From the NCBI RefSeq assembly GCF_030691015.1, contig NZ_JAUYFF010000001.1, positions 1-64,000 on the forward strand: a stretch of DNA of 64,000 nt, read 5' to 3'. Position numbers and translations under genes: made by a program. Below the pieces are notes generated by a model. The model made no database searches. It saw only the letters and a program-made list of their open reading frames with translations, and was not told the origin of the DNA. Of the stretch, positions 45,431-53,612 are shown piece after piece. How positions within the stretch are numbered: the first letter of the stretch is position 1; each line of letters opens with the position of its first letter. Source of the DNA: Sulfuricurvum sp. (lineage in GTDB: Bacteria; Campylobacterota; Campylobacteria; Campylobacterales; Sulfurimonadaceae).

Positions 45431-46336
45431 TTATTGTTTATGGGCACTCCTTTGATCGGATTTATTCGGAATAATCGTTACGGAACAGGTCATCCCGGCA
45501 GAGAGGGTTAGCCCTTGGGGGACTTCATCAATACGAATCCGTACGGGAATCCGCTGTGCCAGACGAACCCAGGTAAAGATCGGATTGACATTCGCCAAAA
45601 GGCGGCCGTCCGTCACATTGTCACGATCCGAAATTCCTCGTGCGATACTCTCCACATGCCCTTTCAGAATATATTTCGTCCCCAACATCTTCATCTCAGC
45701 TTTATCTCCGATATGGATCAGGGAGAGTTTATGCTCCTCAAAATAGCCATAAACCCAAAACGAACCGCCCGTAATAAGAGCCATATGCTTTTCCCCGGCA
45801 TCCAGATAGTCCCCTCGACGCAACAGCAGATTGGATACCCACCCATCGGTAGGGGCACGGACGGAAGAGCGCTCAAGATCGAGTTTCGCCGTTTCTACCT
45901 GTGTCAATGCCTCTTCATACCGCGCATGCGCCATTTGAGTATCAAAATGGGCGTTATCACGGCTTTCGGCCGATACGACCTCATTATCCGCACCATTGCG
46001 TCGCGCAGACTGGTGTTTTTTCATCTCATACTCGGCTTTTCGGGTTTGGGCGATTGCCTTGGCTTCATGCAACGCATGTAAAAACCGCTCTTCATCGATT
46101 TGATAGAGCAGTTCCCCTTTTTTAACAAACTGATTATCGACAACGGCGACACGACTTACCAGCCCCCCGACATCGGGTGCGATCATAACGACATCAGCGC
46201 GAACACGGCCGTCTCGTGTCCATGCACTGTTCATATAGTTGTCCCACAGCATCAGCCCTAAAAATACGGCCAAAGAAAGGACCGAAAAAGTGATGGCAAA
46301 GCGTAAAAACTTTGATAATTTATTATTTTTATTCAT
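45431..46336 (-). CDS. HlyD/AaeA-type membrane fusion protein
   Basis: A 301-aa periplasmic adaptor: one N-terminal transmembrane helix (about 10-32), then the split lipoyl/barrel-sandwich halves (DVGGLVSRVAVVDNQFVKKGE and SVRAPTDGWVSNLLLRRGDYLDAG) around an alpha-helical hairpin (about 90-150), and a beta-barrel domain. It links an inner-membrane pump to an outer-membrane channel. It is the last gene of a marR-nodT-aaeB-aaeX-aaeA-like operon, and resembles the p-hydroxybenzoic acid efflux adaptor AaeA. Confidence 0.88.
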   Translation of the reverse strand: MNKNNKLSKFLRFAITFSVLSLAVFLGLMLWDNYMNSAWTRDGRVRADVVMIAPDVGGLVSRVAVVDNQFVKKGELLYQIDEERFLHALHEAKAIAQTRKAEYEMKKHQSARRNGADNEVVSAESRDNAHFDTQMAHARYEEALTQVETAKLDLERSSVRAPTDGWVSNLLLRRGDYLDAGEKHMALITGGSFWVYGYFEEHKLSLIHIGDKAEMKMLGTKYILKGHVESIARGISDRDNVTDGRLLANVNPIFTWVRLAQRIPVRIRIDEVPQGLTLSAGMTCSVTIIPNKSDQRSAHKQ

Positions 46337-46345
46337 TTCAGTTCC

Positions 46346-46546
46346 TTAACGATAAATAAGTAAACAAGGTGCTGTAAACAAGCAAACAAACACCGCTGTC
46401 CGAAAAAGGCCAGGATGCCAAACATGATTGTAGATACCCCCATCCGACATCACACGATCCAGTAAAATCTGAACAACGGCACTCACCACGAAAATAGGGA
46501 GAAGAGTCGGCATTTGAATCCCGAACAGTGTTATATCTAATGGCAT
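46346..46546 (-). CDS. DUF1656 small membrane protein (AaeX-like)
   Basis: A 66-aa protein with two transmembrane helices (about 12-30 and 47-64) and the start MPLDITLFGIQMPTLLP typical of DUF1656/AaeX. Such proteins sit between FUSC-type pumps and their adaptors; the function is unknown. Strong GGAGG ribosome site 4 nt upstream; its start overlaps the pump gene's end by 10 nt. Confidence 0.85.
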   Translation of the reverse strand: MPLDITLFGIQMPTLLPIFVVSAVVQILLDRVMSDGGIYNHVWHPGLFRTAVFVCLFTAPCLLIYR

Positions 46547-48684
46547 GAATCCTCCGTAACAACTGGAAATGTTGCTGAATTTAGCAAGACCGTACGGATA
46601 AGTCCCAATTCGACAATGAGTCTCTGTATCCGCTTCCTTTGTCCTTTTTGGCTAGGCAGTTGAAATGAATGAAGTTCTTGAAGACTTTTTTCTAATATAC
46701 TGAGCAGTTCATTGCGCCCTAACGGTGACGGAGACTCAAAATACTCTTTGATCGACTCTAAGGCGGTGTCGATACTGCTGTGATGATACTGTCTATAAAG
46801 GCGCTGAAGGCTTCGTCGAATTGCTAAAATCGCTCGGCCGATCTCAAGCGTAGAGAGGAGCCATTCGTAAACGAGACGGCTGGAACGCATGTTAAGACGC
46901 CCCTGCGTCGAAAACTGCTGAACAAGATCGCGTCCGGTACTCTCCAAGGCGCTTCGTTCAATATTCAACGGACCGACACACACCTCTACGATTTGGCGGC
47001 GTAATACCTTCGCAACTCTGTATTGCGTCAGCGAGCATGACCAAAAATTGACCAGCAGATAGGCAAGACCGCCGAAAAGTATGCCGATCAATGCGGCCAG
47101 CGAACTTTCCATAAATTTGGTCGGTTCGATTTTATAATAGGGATCGAGAGCGCATTGACTCATAAACATAAATACGAATCCAAATGTAAAAACAGGGAGT
47201 TTCGGCTTGGTTGTCATCCATCCTATGAATGCTAACGTCGGTGCAAGGAGGAGAGCCAGGGTTAAAAAATCGGAGGTATAGGCCGGTATCAGATAAAAAT
47301 CGTAGACGGCGGCAAGTATGAGTGCAATAAGCGCTCCTTTGAAAAAATCTTTGACCCCATCAAGAGGGCTCGGAAGTGTCCCGAGCAACAATCCGATAAC
47401 AACCGCCATAGTAATACTCAGCGTAGCGTAAGGCCATGCCGTCCAAATCCAAAACAGCATGGTTAGAAGTAATACGCCGCTTCCGCGTAACGCAGCAAGC
47501 GCTACGAGTACATTGTCGGTATGCGTCGAAAACCGTATTGAGCGACTGAGCTCGAACGAAGTATTACCCGATAAACGGTGTTTAAGCAAAGAGAGATACG
47601 TAGCACAATGATGGTGTAACTCGCTTACGAGACGTCCAATCAAATACGCCGCCGATATAAAATCATCGTCCCCTTCTTTAAGACTCTTATGCTCCGATTC
47701 CGAACGTTCTTGGATCGTATTTTTCACCTCTAAAAGTTTTCGAATAACACTCTCTAAATCTTCCGGATTCAGGAGTGTTTCGGGGAGTGTTTTTAATGCG
47801 GATGCAATGGGATCGTACAGACGTTCCAACGCACTCAGCACCTCCGTTTTTTCATGATTTTTTATCGCGGCAATGATGCTTTTGAGCGAATGGAACGTCG
47901 TTGATAGGTTCATATACTCATGGTTAAGATGCTGATAATGCTGCCGCCCTTTCCGATCGCTTCCGCTCTCAAAACTGCTGTTAATCCGAACCGCATTTAG
48001 TCCGACAACCCCGTTTGAAAATCGACTGACAGCAGGATTGGCATCATCAAATGCGGCAAAAACCGATTGGGGATCGGACAAGGTAGAGAGGATATTATAA
48101 AACCGCTCCTGCTCACTCGTAATCAATGAATCCAAGAGACGACGGGGGAAAATAATATCGCTCACCACAGTTGCACACATGATACCGATGATGACTTCAG
48201 AAAAGCGTGAAACAGCGATGTCAAAGACATCAAGCGGTGTCTCGATGACCGGAAGGGCAACGATACACAACGTGTATCCGGCCAAAACAAACCCGTAAAA
48301 TTGAAAATTGCGATATTTGAACCCCGCCGCAGTAGTCAAACCGATCCAGAGGGCAAAAAAAGCGATGAACCAGAGGGGATCTTGTGAAAACATCCCGATA
48401 ATTACAAGCGATATTCCGACTCCGGCAATCGTTCCCAACACCCGATAATAGCTTTTGGCGAATACGAGTCCGCTTTGAGGCTGCATTACGATAAAGACGG
48501 TAAAAATAGCCGTTCGCGGATCGGGCATATTCAGTTTCATCGCAATCCATAGGGCTAATAGCGCAGCAATGAGGGTTTTGGCCATATAGATGAGAACCGG
48601 GGCATCGATTGTGAGCCACTCCTGCAGTGTCCGTTGCCATGGAAACGATTTCAAGGATACAAAAAATGGGCTATAGGCTCCCAT
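46537..48684 (-). CDS. FUSC-family (AaeB-like) inner-membrane efflux protein
   Basis: A 715-aa FUSC/ArAE-family transporter: an N-terminal membrane block of about six helices (30-170), a long cytoplasmic helical region (about 190-400), a second membrane block (405-560) and a C-terminal cytoplasmic domain. This duplicated layout is that of AaeB, which exports hydroxylated aromatic acids with AaeA. Its start overlaps the outer-membrane factor gene by 14 nt. Substrates are unknown; aromatic acids or similar weak acids are plausible. Confidence 0.88.
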   Translation of the reverse strand: MGAYSPFFVSLKSFPWQRTLQEWLTIDAPVLIYMAKTLIAALLALWIAMKLNMPDPRTAIFTVFIVMQPQSGLVFAKSYYRVLGTIAGVGISLVIIGMFSQDPLWFIAFFALWIGLTTAAGFKYRNFQFYGFVLAGYTLCIVALPVIETPLDVFDIAVSRFSEVIIGIMCATVVSDIIFPRRLLDSLITSEQERFYNILSTLSDPQSVFAAFDDANPAVSRFSNGVVGLNAVRINSSFESGSDRKGRQHYQHLNHEYMNLSTTFHSLKSIIAAIKNHEKTEVLSALERLYDPIASALKTLPETLLNPEDLESVIRKLLEVKNTIQERSESEHKSLKEGDDDFISAAYLIGRLVSELHHHCATYLSLLKHRLSGNTSFELSRSIRFSTHTDNVLVALAALRGSGVLLLTMLFWIWTAWPYATLSITMAVVIGLLLGTLPSPLDGVKDFFKGALIALILAAVYDFYLIPAYTSDFLTLALLLAPTLAFIGWMTTKPKLPVFTFGFVFMFMSQCALDPYYKIEPTKFMESSLAALIGILFGGLAYLLVNFWSCSLTQYRVAKVLRRQIVEVCVGPLNIERSALESTGRDLVQQFSTQGRLNMRSSRLVYEWLLSTLEIGRAILAIRRSLQRLYRQYHHSSIDTALESIKEYFESPSPLGRNELLSILEKSLQELHSFQLPSQKGQRKRIQRLIVELGLIRTVLLNSATFPVVTEDSCH

Positions 48685-50107
48685 TGGTATCCTCTTTTAG
48701 GGCATATCCGCCCCCTAATGCTTTGATTAGATTAATTTGGATCAACGCTTTTGTTTCATCTAAAGAGAGTCTCTCTATTTCCCCCTCAAAAACGATTTTT
48801 TCTGCCGAGAGGTAAGGGAGTTTAGTGCTCAACCCCTGTAAAAGCTGTTTACGGGCAATTTCCCTGTTCGCTTTTTTAGCCTCCATTTCGTCCTCATGAA
48901 GTTGCCGCTGCGATTCGAGATGTTTCGATTGTTTGAGTAACACAACCACCTCATTGGCCGCTTTGATGAGGGCCTGATTGTAGTCATAAACGGAAGCGTT
49001 GTAATCGCTGACGCTGTTTTGCAAATGGGACTTTCGCTCTCCCCAATCCAAAAGCGGAAGGGATAACGCAATCCCGGCGGATGGGGTGAGCGAAGAGTGA
49101 TCGAGAAGTTTGCTCCAGCTAAACGAGGTAAAGCCGATAAGTCCGGAGAGGCTGATGTTGGGATAGAACTCGGCTTTCCTCTCCTCTATGGTATGGCTTT
49201 TACTCAAAGCCGTATAGAGTGCGACGGCAACGTCAGGACGGTGGGCTACGAGGTTCAGCATCACCTCTTTTGGCAACGGAGCGGCAAACGCTTCATTAAT
49301 CCGTGGAGCCCTTAGGGACTGTGCGTATGAGGGGAGAAATCCCCCCAGAACACAGAGCGCCTCTTTTTTCCCTTCGATAGAGCGTTTCAATCCCTCCATC
49401 CGTTGTGCTATCTGCAACCGTGAACTTTTTTTGTCGTTGATGGCAACAGCATCGATTAATCCCAACCGATATTGCTTTTCAACAATTCTGAGTTCCTCAC
49501 GATTCGTTTGCTCCATCGCAGCTAATACACTTAGCTTTTTCTCATCGATATTCCATGAGAGGTAGGTTTCACACATGGCACTCGATAAAGCAATTTTGGC
49601 TGCTTCCAAGAATGCTCTTTGCGCTAAAGCCCCATTTTTAGCGGCCATTATGCGTGAACTTCGAGCGTTCCAAAAGTCAAAATCATACTCCAATGTTAAT
49701 GCCGGCTGATATTGATTGTTCGTACTTCCTCCCAGCGGCGGCGGAAAAATATGATGTTCACTAAAACGTTCCCGAATCACACTTGCATTGGCCGAGATAT
49801 GAGGTAAATTACGCGATTGAACCGATTCGATAATCGCGTTTGCTTGCGCATAGCGTGCTTCGAGACTTTTAAGTGAGGGCGCATGGGAGAGGGTTTGATC
49901 TAAAATTAGATTGAGTTGCTCATCACCATAGCCTCTCCACCATTCCCGTATCAGAGGGGTATCGTTATGTTCAAAAAAAGGAAGATTTTTTTCCGTATCA
50001 CGACTAAGAGTTGTTTCTTCAATCGGCGTTGCTTTTTGAATTGCAGGGACACACCCCACCATAAAAAATGCCGATACTAAAGCAATCAGAAACCTTCGGT
50101 AGTCCAT
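48671..50107 (-). CDS. NodT-type outer-membrane efflux lipoprotein
   Basis: A 478-aa TolC-superfamily channel with a lipoprotein signal (lipobox FMVGC, Cys near residue 19) and two OEP repeats; typical features include PLIREWWRGYGDEQLNLILDQTL, SLKSLEARYAQANA and HRPDVAVALYTALSKSHTIEERKAEFYPNISLSG. It supplies the outer-membrane exit for the AaeAB-like pump. It starts on the MarR stop (TAATGG, 1-nt overlap). Confidence 0.9.
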   Translation of the reverse strand: MDYRRFLIALVSAFFMVGCVPAIQKATPIEETTLSRDTEKNLPFFEHNDTPLIREWWRGYGDEQLNLILDQTLSHAPSLKSLEARYAQANAIIESVQSRNLPHISANASVIRERFSEHHIFPPPLGGSTNNQYQPALTLEYDFDFWNARSSRIMAAKNGALAQRAFLEAAKIALSSAMCETYLSWNIDEKKLSVLAAMEQTNREELRIVEKQYRLGLIDAVAINDKKSSRLQIAQRMEGLKRSIEGKKEALCVLGGFLPSYAQSLRAPRINEAFAAPLPKEVMLNLVAHRPDVAVALYTALSKSHTIEERKAEFYPNISLSGLIGFTSFSWSKLLDHSSLTPSAGIALSLPLLDWGERKSHLQNSVSDYNASVYDYNQALIKAANEVVVLLKQSKHLESQRQLHEDEMEAKKANREIARKQLLQGLSTKLPYLSAEKIVFEGEIERLSLDETKALIQINLIKALGGGYALKEDTNGSL

Positions 50108-50541
50108 TATTTTGTGCTTTTTAGGTTCTTATAAATCAATTGAAGCATATGTGAAAGCTCCTCTTTTTGAGCATTTGACAGCCCGTGTAAAGCTTTATCC
50201 ATAACATCTTCACCCATCTGTACGAGCAATTTTTGTAGTTTTTCCCCCTCAGGAGTGATGGTTACAAGGTAAGCTCTTCGATCGTTCTCTTTTGCCGTCC
50301 GCTTTACCAAACCCTTGAGCTCCAGTTTATCCAGCATAAGGGTGAGATTGGATTGTTCAAAGTACGTATCCTGCGCCAGCTCTTTTTGAGTTAGCCCGTC
50401 TTTTTCACACAAACGGACCAAGATAACACGATGGGCATAGGAGAGTCCATAGGGTTTAAGTTCTTTTTCAAACTCGTTCTTGAGTACATTGCGTGCTTTT
50501 GCGATGAGAAATCCTATCGACTTATCGGATTCAAAACTCAT
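50107..50541 (-). CDS. MarR-family transcriptional regulator
   Basis: A 144-aa winged-helix regulator: dimerisation helices at both ends, DNA-binding helix-turn-helix LTQKELAQDTYFEQSNLTLMLDKLE and wing KRTAKENDRRAYLVTITPEG. It heads the efflux operon and presumably represses it until a phenolic or other ligand binds. The ATG at 50541 has AAGGG 6 nt upstream, better than an in-frame codon at 50580. A 22-bp palindrome 49 nt upstream is the obvious operator candidate. Confidence 0.92.
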   Translation of the reverse strand: MSFESDKSIGFLIAKARNVLKNEFEKELKPYGLSYAHRVILVRLCEKDGLTQKELAQDTYFEQSNLTLMLDKLELKGLVKRTAKENDRRAYLVTITPEGEKLQKLLVQMGEDVMDKALHGLSNAQKEELSHMLQLIYKNLKSTK

Positions 50542-50589
50542 ACTAATCCCTTTTGTAAAATTTTCGGGATTGTAAAGCAATAGAGCTTA

Positions 50590-50611
50590 AATAGTTATTA
50601 TAATAACTATT
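50590..50611. promoter_or_regulatory. Candidate MarR operator, 22-bp perfect palindrome
   Basis: The half-site AATAGTTATTA is followed immediately by its reverse complement, upstream of marR and overlapping an AT-rich stretch that could hold its promoter. MarR-family operators are 16-20 bp palindromes in the regulator's own promoter, which fits position, length and symmetry. Confidence 0.65.
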
Positions 50612-50712
50612 ATATTAATAATAAAATAAATACAACGACGAACAACCCTAGGAAAAAATGCTAAAAACTAAAAAGAAGTGTTTATGAAATAGAATGGTAA
50701 AAGGGATAAAAG

Positions 50713-50736
50713 TGTTCCCGCGTAGGTGCGGGAACA
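50713..50736 (-). terminator. Hairpin terminator of the second PpiC gene
   Basis: 9-bp stem TGTTCCCGC / GCGGGAACA with a 6-nt loop, 15 nt beyond the PpiC stop codon and upstream of the MarR promoter region. Confidence 0.65.
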
Positions 50737-50750
50737 TATAAGAATGAAGA

Positions 50751-51593
50751 TTATTTGGTATAGGTGATTTTTGCTTTTTCGCGAAGTGAAGACATTTTTT
50801 TCTCCATGGTCGCTTTAAACTTATCCATTTTCAAACGTTGCTCAATGAAATTTTTAACCTCATCAAAGCCCAATTTTTTTGCCGCTTTTTTATCTTCGAC
50901 ATAGATAACGTGATAACCGAATTGACTTTGTACCGGAGCAGACGACATTGTCCCCTCTTTCATAGCGAATACGGCATCATTAAACGAAGGGACCATTTGC
51001 CCGCGTGGAAAGTAACCTAGATCACCACCCTTCGCTGCGCTTGGTCCTGTTGATTTGGATTTAGCCTGTGCAATAAACTCATTTTTGAGTTTCTCGCCGC
51101 TAAGAGCTTTCATACTTTTAATAACCGCTTGCGCTTCCGCTGCAGTTTTAACCAAAATATGACGGGCACGGATTTTCTCTTTATCAACGAACTCGTCAGG
51201 ATTGGCATCAAAATAGGCTTTGACCTCTTTGCTATCTACTTTAATCGCTTCGAACTGCTCTTGTTCCCACACTTTTGCGGCAAGTTGAATTTTTAATCGG
51301 CTCACCAATGCTTCCAACTCTTGCTTATACTCTTTGGATTCAAGGACACCCGTACGCTTTGCATCGTCATACACTAACTCTTGGGCAATCATCCCCTCGA
51401 TAATACGCTGACGCAATTCATTTTGTTTATCGGCAGGAAGAGAATCAAAACGACCCTGAGTTCCTTCCATCAATACTTTATTTACTTCTTCAGAGGTAAT
51501 TTCATCTCCGTTAACAGTCGCTAAAACAGCAGCAGAACCACTTGTAGCGCTCAACAATAAACCCAAAATCCAAGCGGCATAATATCGCTTCAT
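50751..51593 (-). CDS. PEB4/Cbf2-type periplasmic peptidyl-prolyl isomerase (copy 2)
   Basis: A 280-aa exported parvulin chaperone with the same architecture and length as the product of 44220-45062: signal peptide, SurA-like helical domain and PpiC domain (KIRARHILVKTAAEA, GGDLGYFPRGQMVPSFNDAVFAM). The two are near-identical over long stretches, pointing to a recent duplication about 5.7 kb apart with the efflux operon between them. It is monocistronic, ending in its own hairpin. Confidence 0.92.
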   Translation of the reverse strand: MKRYYAAWILGLLLSATSGSAAVLATVNGDEITSEEVNKVLMEGTQGRFDSLPADKQNELRQRIIEGMIAQELVYDDAKRTGVLESKEYKQELEALVSRLKIQLAAKVWEQEQFEAIKVDSKEVKAYFDANPDEFVDKEKIRARHILVKTAAEAQAVIKSMKALSGEKLKNEFIAQAKSKSTGPSAAKGGDLGYFPRGQMVPSFNDAVFAMKEGTMSSAPVQSQFGYHVIYVEDKKAAKKLGFDEVKNFIEQRLKMDKFKATMEKKMSSLREKAKITYTK

Positions 51594-51686
51594 TGCTATC
51601 CTTGTAATTGTCCCCTCTATTCAAGGGGGATTTGATTTCGGCATTATAATACATTTGTCAGTATAGTACGCAAAAAACAATCAATA

Positions 51687-53603
51687 TTAAACGACATTGC
51701 CTTCACGTTTTTGTTGGGCTATTTTTAAATAGCGATCGATCGTTTGTAAAAGGAAATGTTTATCAATCGGTTTTGCCAAATGCGCATCCAATCCTCCCGC
51801 CACAATCCTCTCGCGGTCTCCGATTAAGGCGTGTGCCGTTAAGGCAATCACCGGAACAAAGCCGCGTGAGTCACGTTTATCAATCTCTTTAATCAATCTG
51901 TTTGCCGTCAATCCGTCCATAACCGGCATGTCAATATCCATAAGAACCAAATGAAAATGTTCTTTGAGATACGCATCCACCGCTTTTTGTCCATTCTCTA
52001 CCGTTACTACACGGAAATGTTCTTGAAGTAATATAGTTTCAAGAAGTTTAAGGTTGATAAGGTTGTCTTCAGCAACTAATATCTTGACATTCTCGGCTTT
52101 AGGGATAATCTGTACTTCAGGAGAGCGTGAAATATACTCTTTGGGCATCGTATTCCAAATGACGGCCAATGTTTTATGTAATGAACTCGGTAAGATAGGT
52201 AACGTCACGATAGAGGCAACCGAATCGATAAGGGCATCGGCTTTCTCCCCGTAATCAAGCTTCATTATCGGAACCATCTGAAGCATTGGATACGTCGATT
52301 GCAATGCATCGATTTGTACTTTTGATATATGTTCTACATCTAAAAAGAGGACATCACTTTCATGCAATGTTGCATTAACCAAATCATGAACAACCTTCGT
52401 CTGTACATGAAAAAGTTCTAGATATTTATAGAGCAAGGCTCCTTGCTCGCTCAGTTGGTGTTCTTGCGTATAGATAGTTGCCCGAGTCCCCTCAATAAAA
52501 TCAAAAGAGCCCTCTTCATTTACTTGATGGGTGATTCGAAAAGAAAACCGTGACCCTTTACCGCTTTGGGATGCAAGCATTAGATGCGAATCCATCATGT
52601 CGACATATTTATGACTCAAACTGAGTCCGATCCCAAGACCATCTTTCCCTTTGCGTTGATTGTCCCATGCTGAAGCGAAAGGGCGAAGAAGAGTTTTAAT
52701 ACGTTCATTGTCGATTCCGATACCGGTATCACTCACCGCATATTCAACTTCGACAAAATGGCCTTCTTCTTTGACTATAAGGATTTCAACAAGGACACTC
52801 CCCCCCTCATCGGTGAATTTAATACCGTTTTGAATGAGATTACGCATAATGGCTAGAATTTTGTCCTGATCACCGATCATCGTTTTAGGCAAATGGGGAT
52901 CCATCAAAAACATGAGTCCAATCTCTTTGGAGAGGGCGAGATCACCAAACTGCATGGAAAAATTTTCATACACTTCCAGAGGATTAAAGAGTGCCAAATT
53001 AGTATGGATACTGCCGCTTTCGACTTGCATGAGTTCCAAAAGATTTTCGATATTTCGCATCATCGACTGAGCACTGCGGCTGCTCATCTGAACATATTCT
53101 TGCTGCCATGAACTCAGAGGAGAGCTTTTCAGCAAATCGGTAAATCCGATAATAGCGTTCATGGGTGTACGGAATTCATGAGAAATGTTGGTTAAAAATT
53201 TCTTTTTAAAATGTTCAAAATAGCGTTCAGCCGCACGTGCACGCTCAATGATCGAGACATCTCTAAATACGACTCCGACTATAGGCTGATTGTCTACAAT
53301 AAATACTTCTGATTTAACCGCCACGTCGTAATCAGCGGCCTCGGAGTGAATTTTTCCCCGATACTCTCCCGATTTTGAGAGAAGATACGGCAAATCCACC
53401 CCTTGCGGATCAAACCAAACATTGAGAGTTGCAATGTCTTCTAAATTTTCACCATTTAAAAGTTCGATTAACGCTCTATTGCAACCGGAGATATTCCCGG
53501 CTAAATCAGTATAAACCAAAGGGTCTGAATGCAAATGGGCACACGAAGTCATCACCTCTAACAAATGGGAATAATTTTCTTCAAAACTTTTGGTATAAAA
53601 CAT
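51687..53603 (-). CDS. Hybrid histidine kinase, PAS-HisKA-HATPase-REC (copy 1)
   Basis: A 638-aa soluble hybrid kinase: PAS domain (about 20-130), HisKA with phospho-acceptor His in NISHEFRTPMNAIIGF, HATPase (NLIQNGIKFTDEGG, DTGIGI, GLGIGLSLSHKYV), a degenerate receiver-like spacer (about 375-490) and a C-terminal receiver (VAEDNLINLKLLE, phosphoacceptor Asp in LVLMDIDMPVMDG, AKPI). No transmembrane helix is seen, so it senses a cytoplasmic cue. AGGGAG lies 6 nt before the ATG. Tandem paralogue of the next gene upstream (9-nt gap). Output partner not in the window. Confidence 0.92.
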   Translation of the reverse strand: MFYTKSFEENYSHLLEVMTSCAHLHSDPLVYTDLAGNISGCNRALIELLNGENLEDIATLNVWFDPQGVDLPYLLSKSGEYRGKIHSEAADYDVAVKSEVFIVDNQPIVGVVFRDVSIIERARAAERYFEHFKKKFLTNISHEFRTPMNAIIGFTDLLKSSPLSSWQQEYVQMSSRSAQSMMRNIENLLELMQVESGSIHTNLALFNPLEVYENFSMQFGDLALSKEIGLMFLMDPHLPKTMIGDQDKILAIMRNLIQNGIKFTDEGGSVLVEILIVKEEGHFVEVEYAVSDTGIGIDNERIKTLLRPFASAWDNQRKGKDGLGIGLSLSHKYVDMMDSHLMLASQSGKGSRFSFRITHQVNEEGSFDFIEGTRATIYTQEHQLSEQGALLYKYLELFHVQTKVVHDLVNATLHESDVLFLDVEHISKVQIDALQSTYPMLQMVPIMKLDYGEKADALIDSVASIVTLPILPSSLHKTLAVIWNTMPKEYISRSPEVQIIPKAENVKILVAEDNLINLKLLETILLQEHFRVVTVENGQKAVDAYLKEHFHLVLMDIDMPVMDGLTANRLIKEIDKRDSRGFVPVIALTAHALIGDRERIVAGGLDAHLAKPIDKHFLLQTIDRYLKIAQQKREGNVV

Positions 53604-53612
53604 TTTTTCTCC

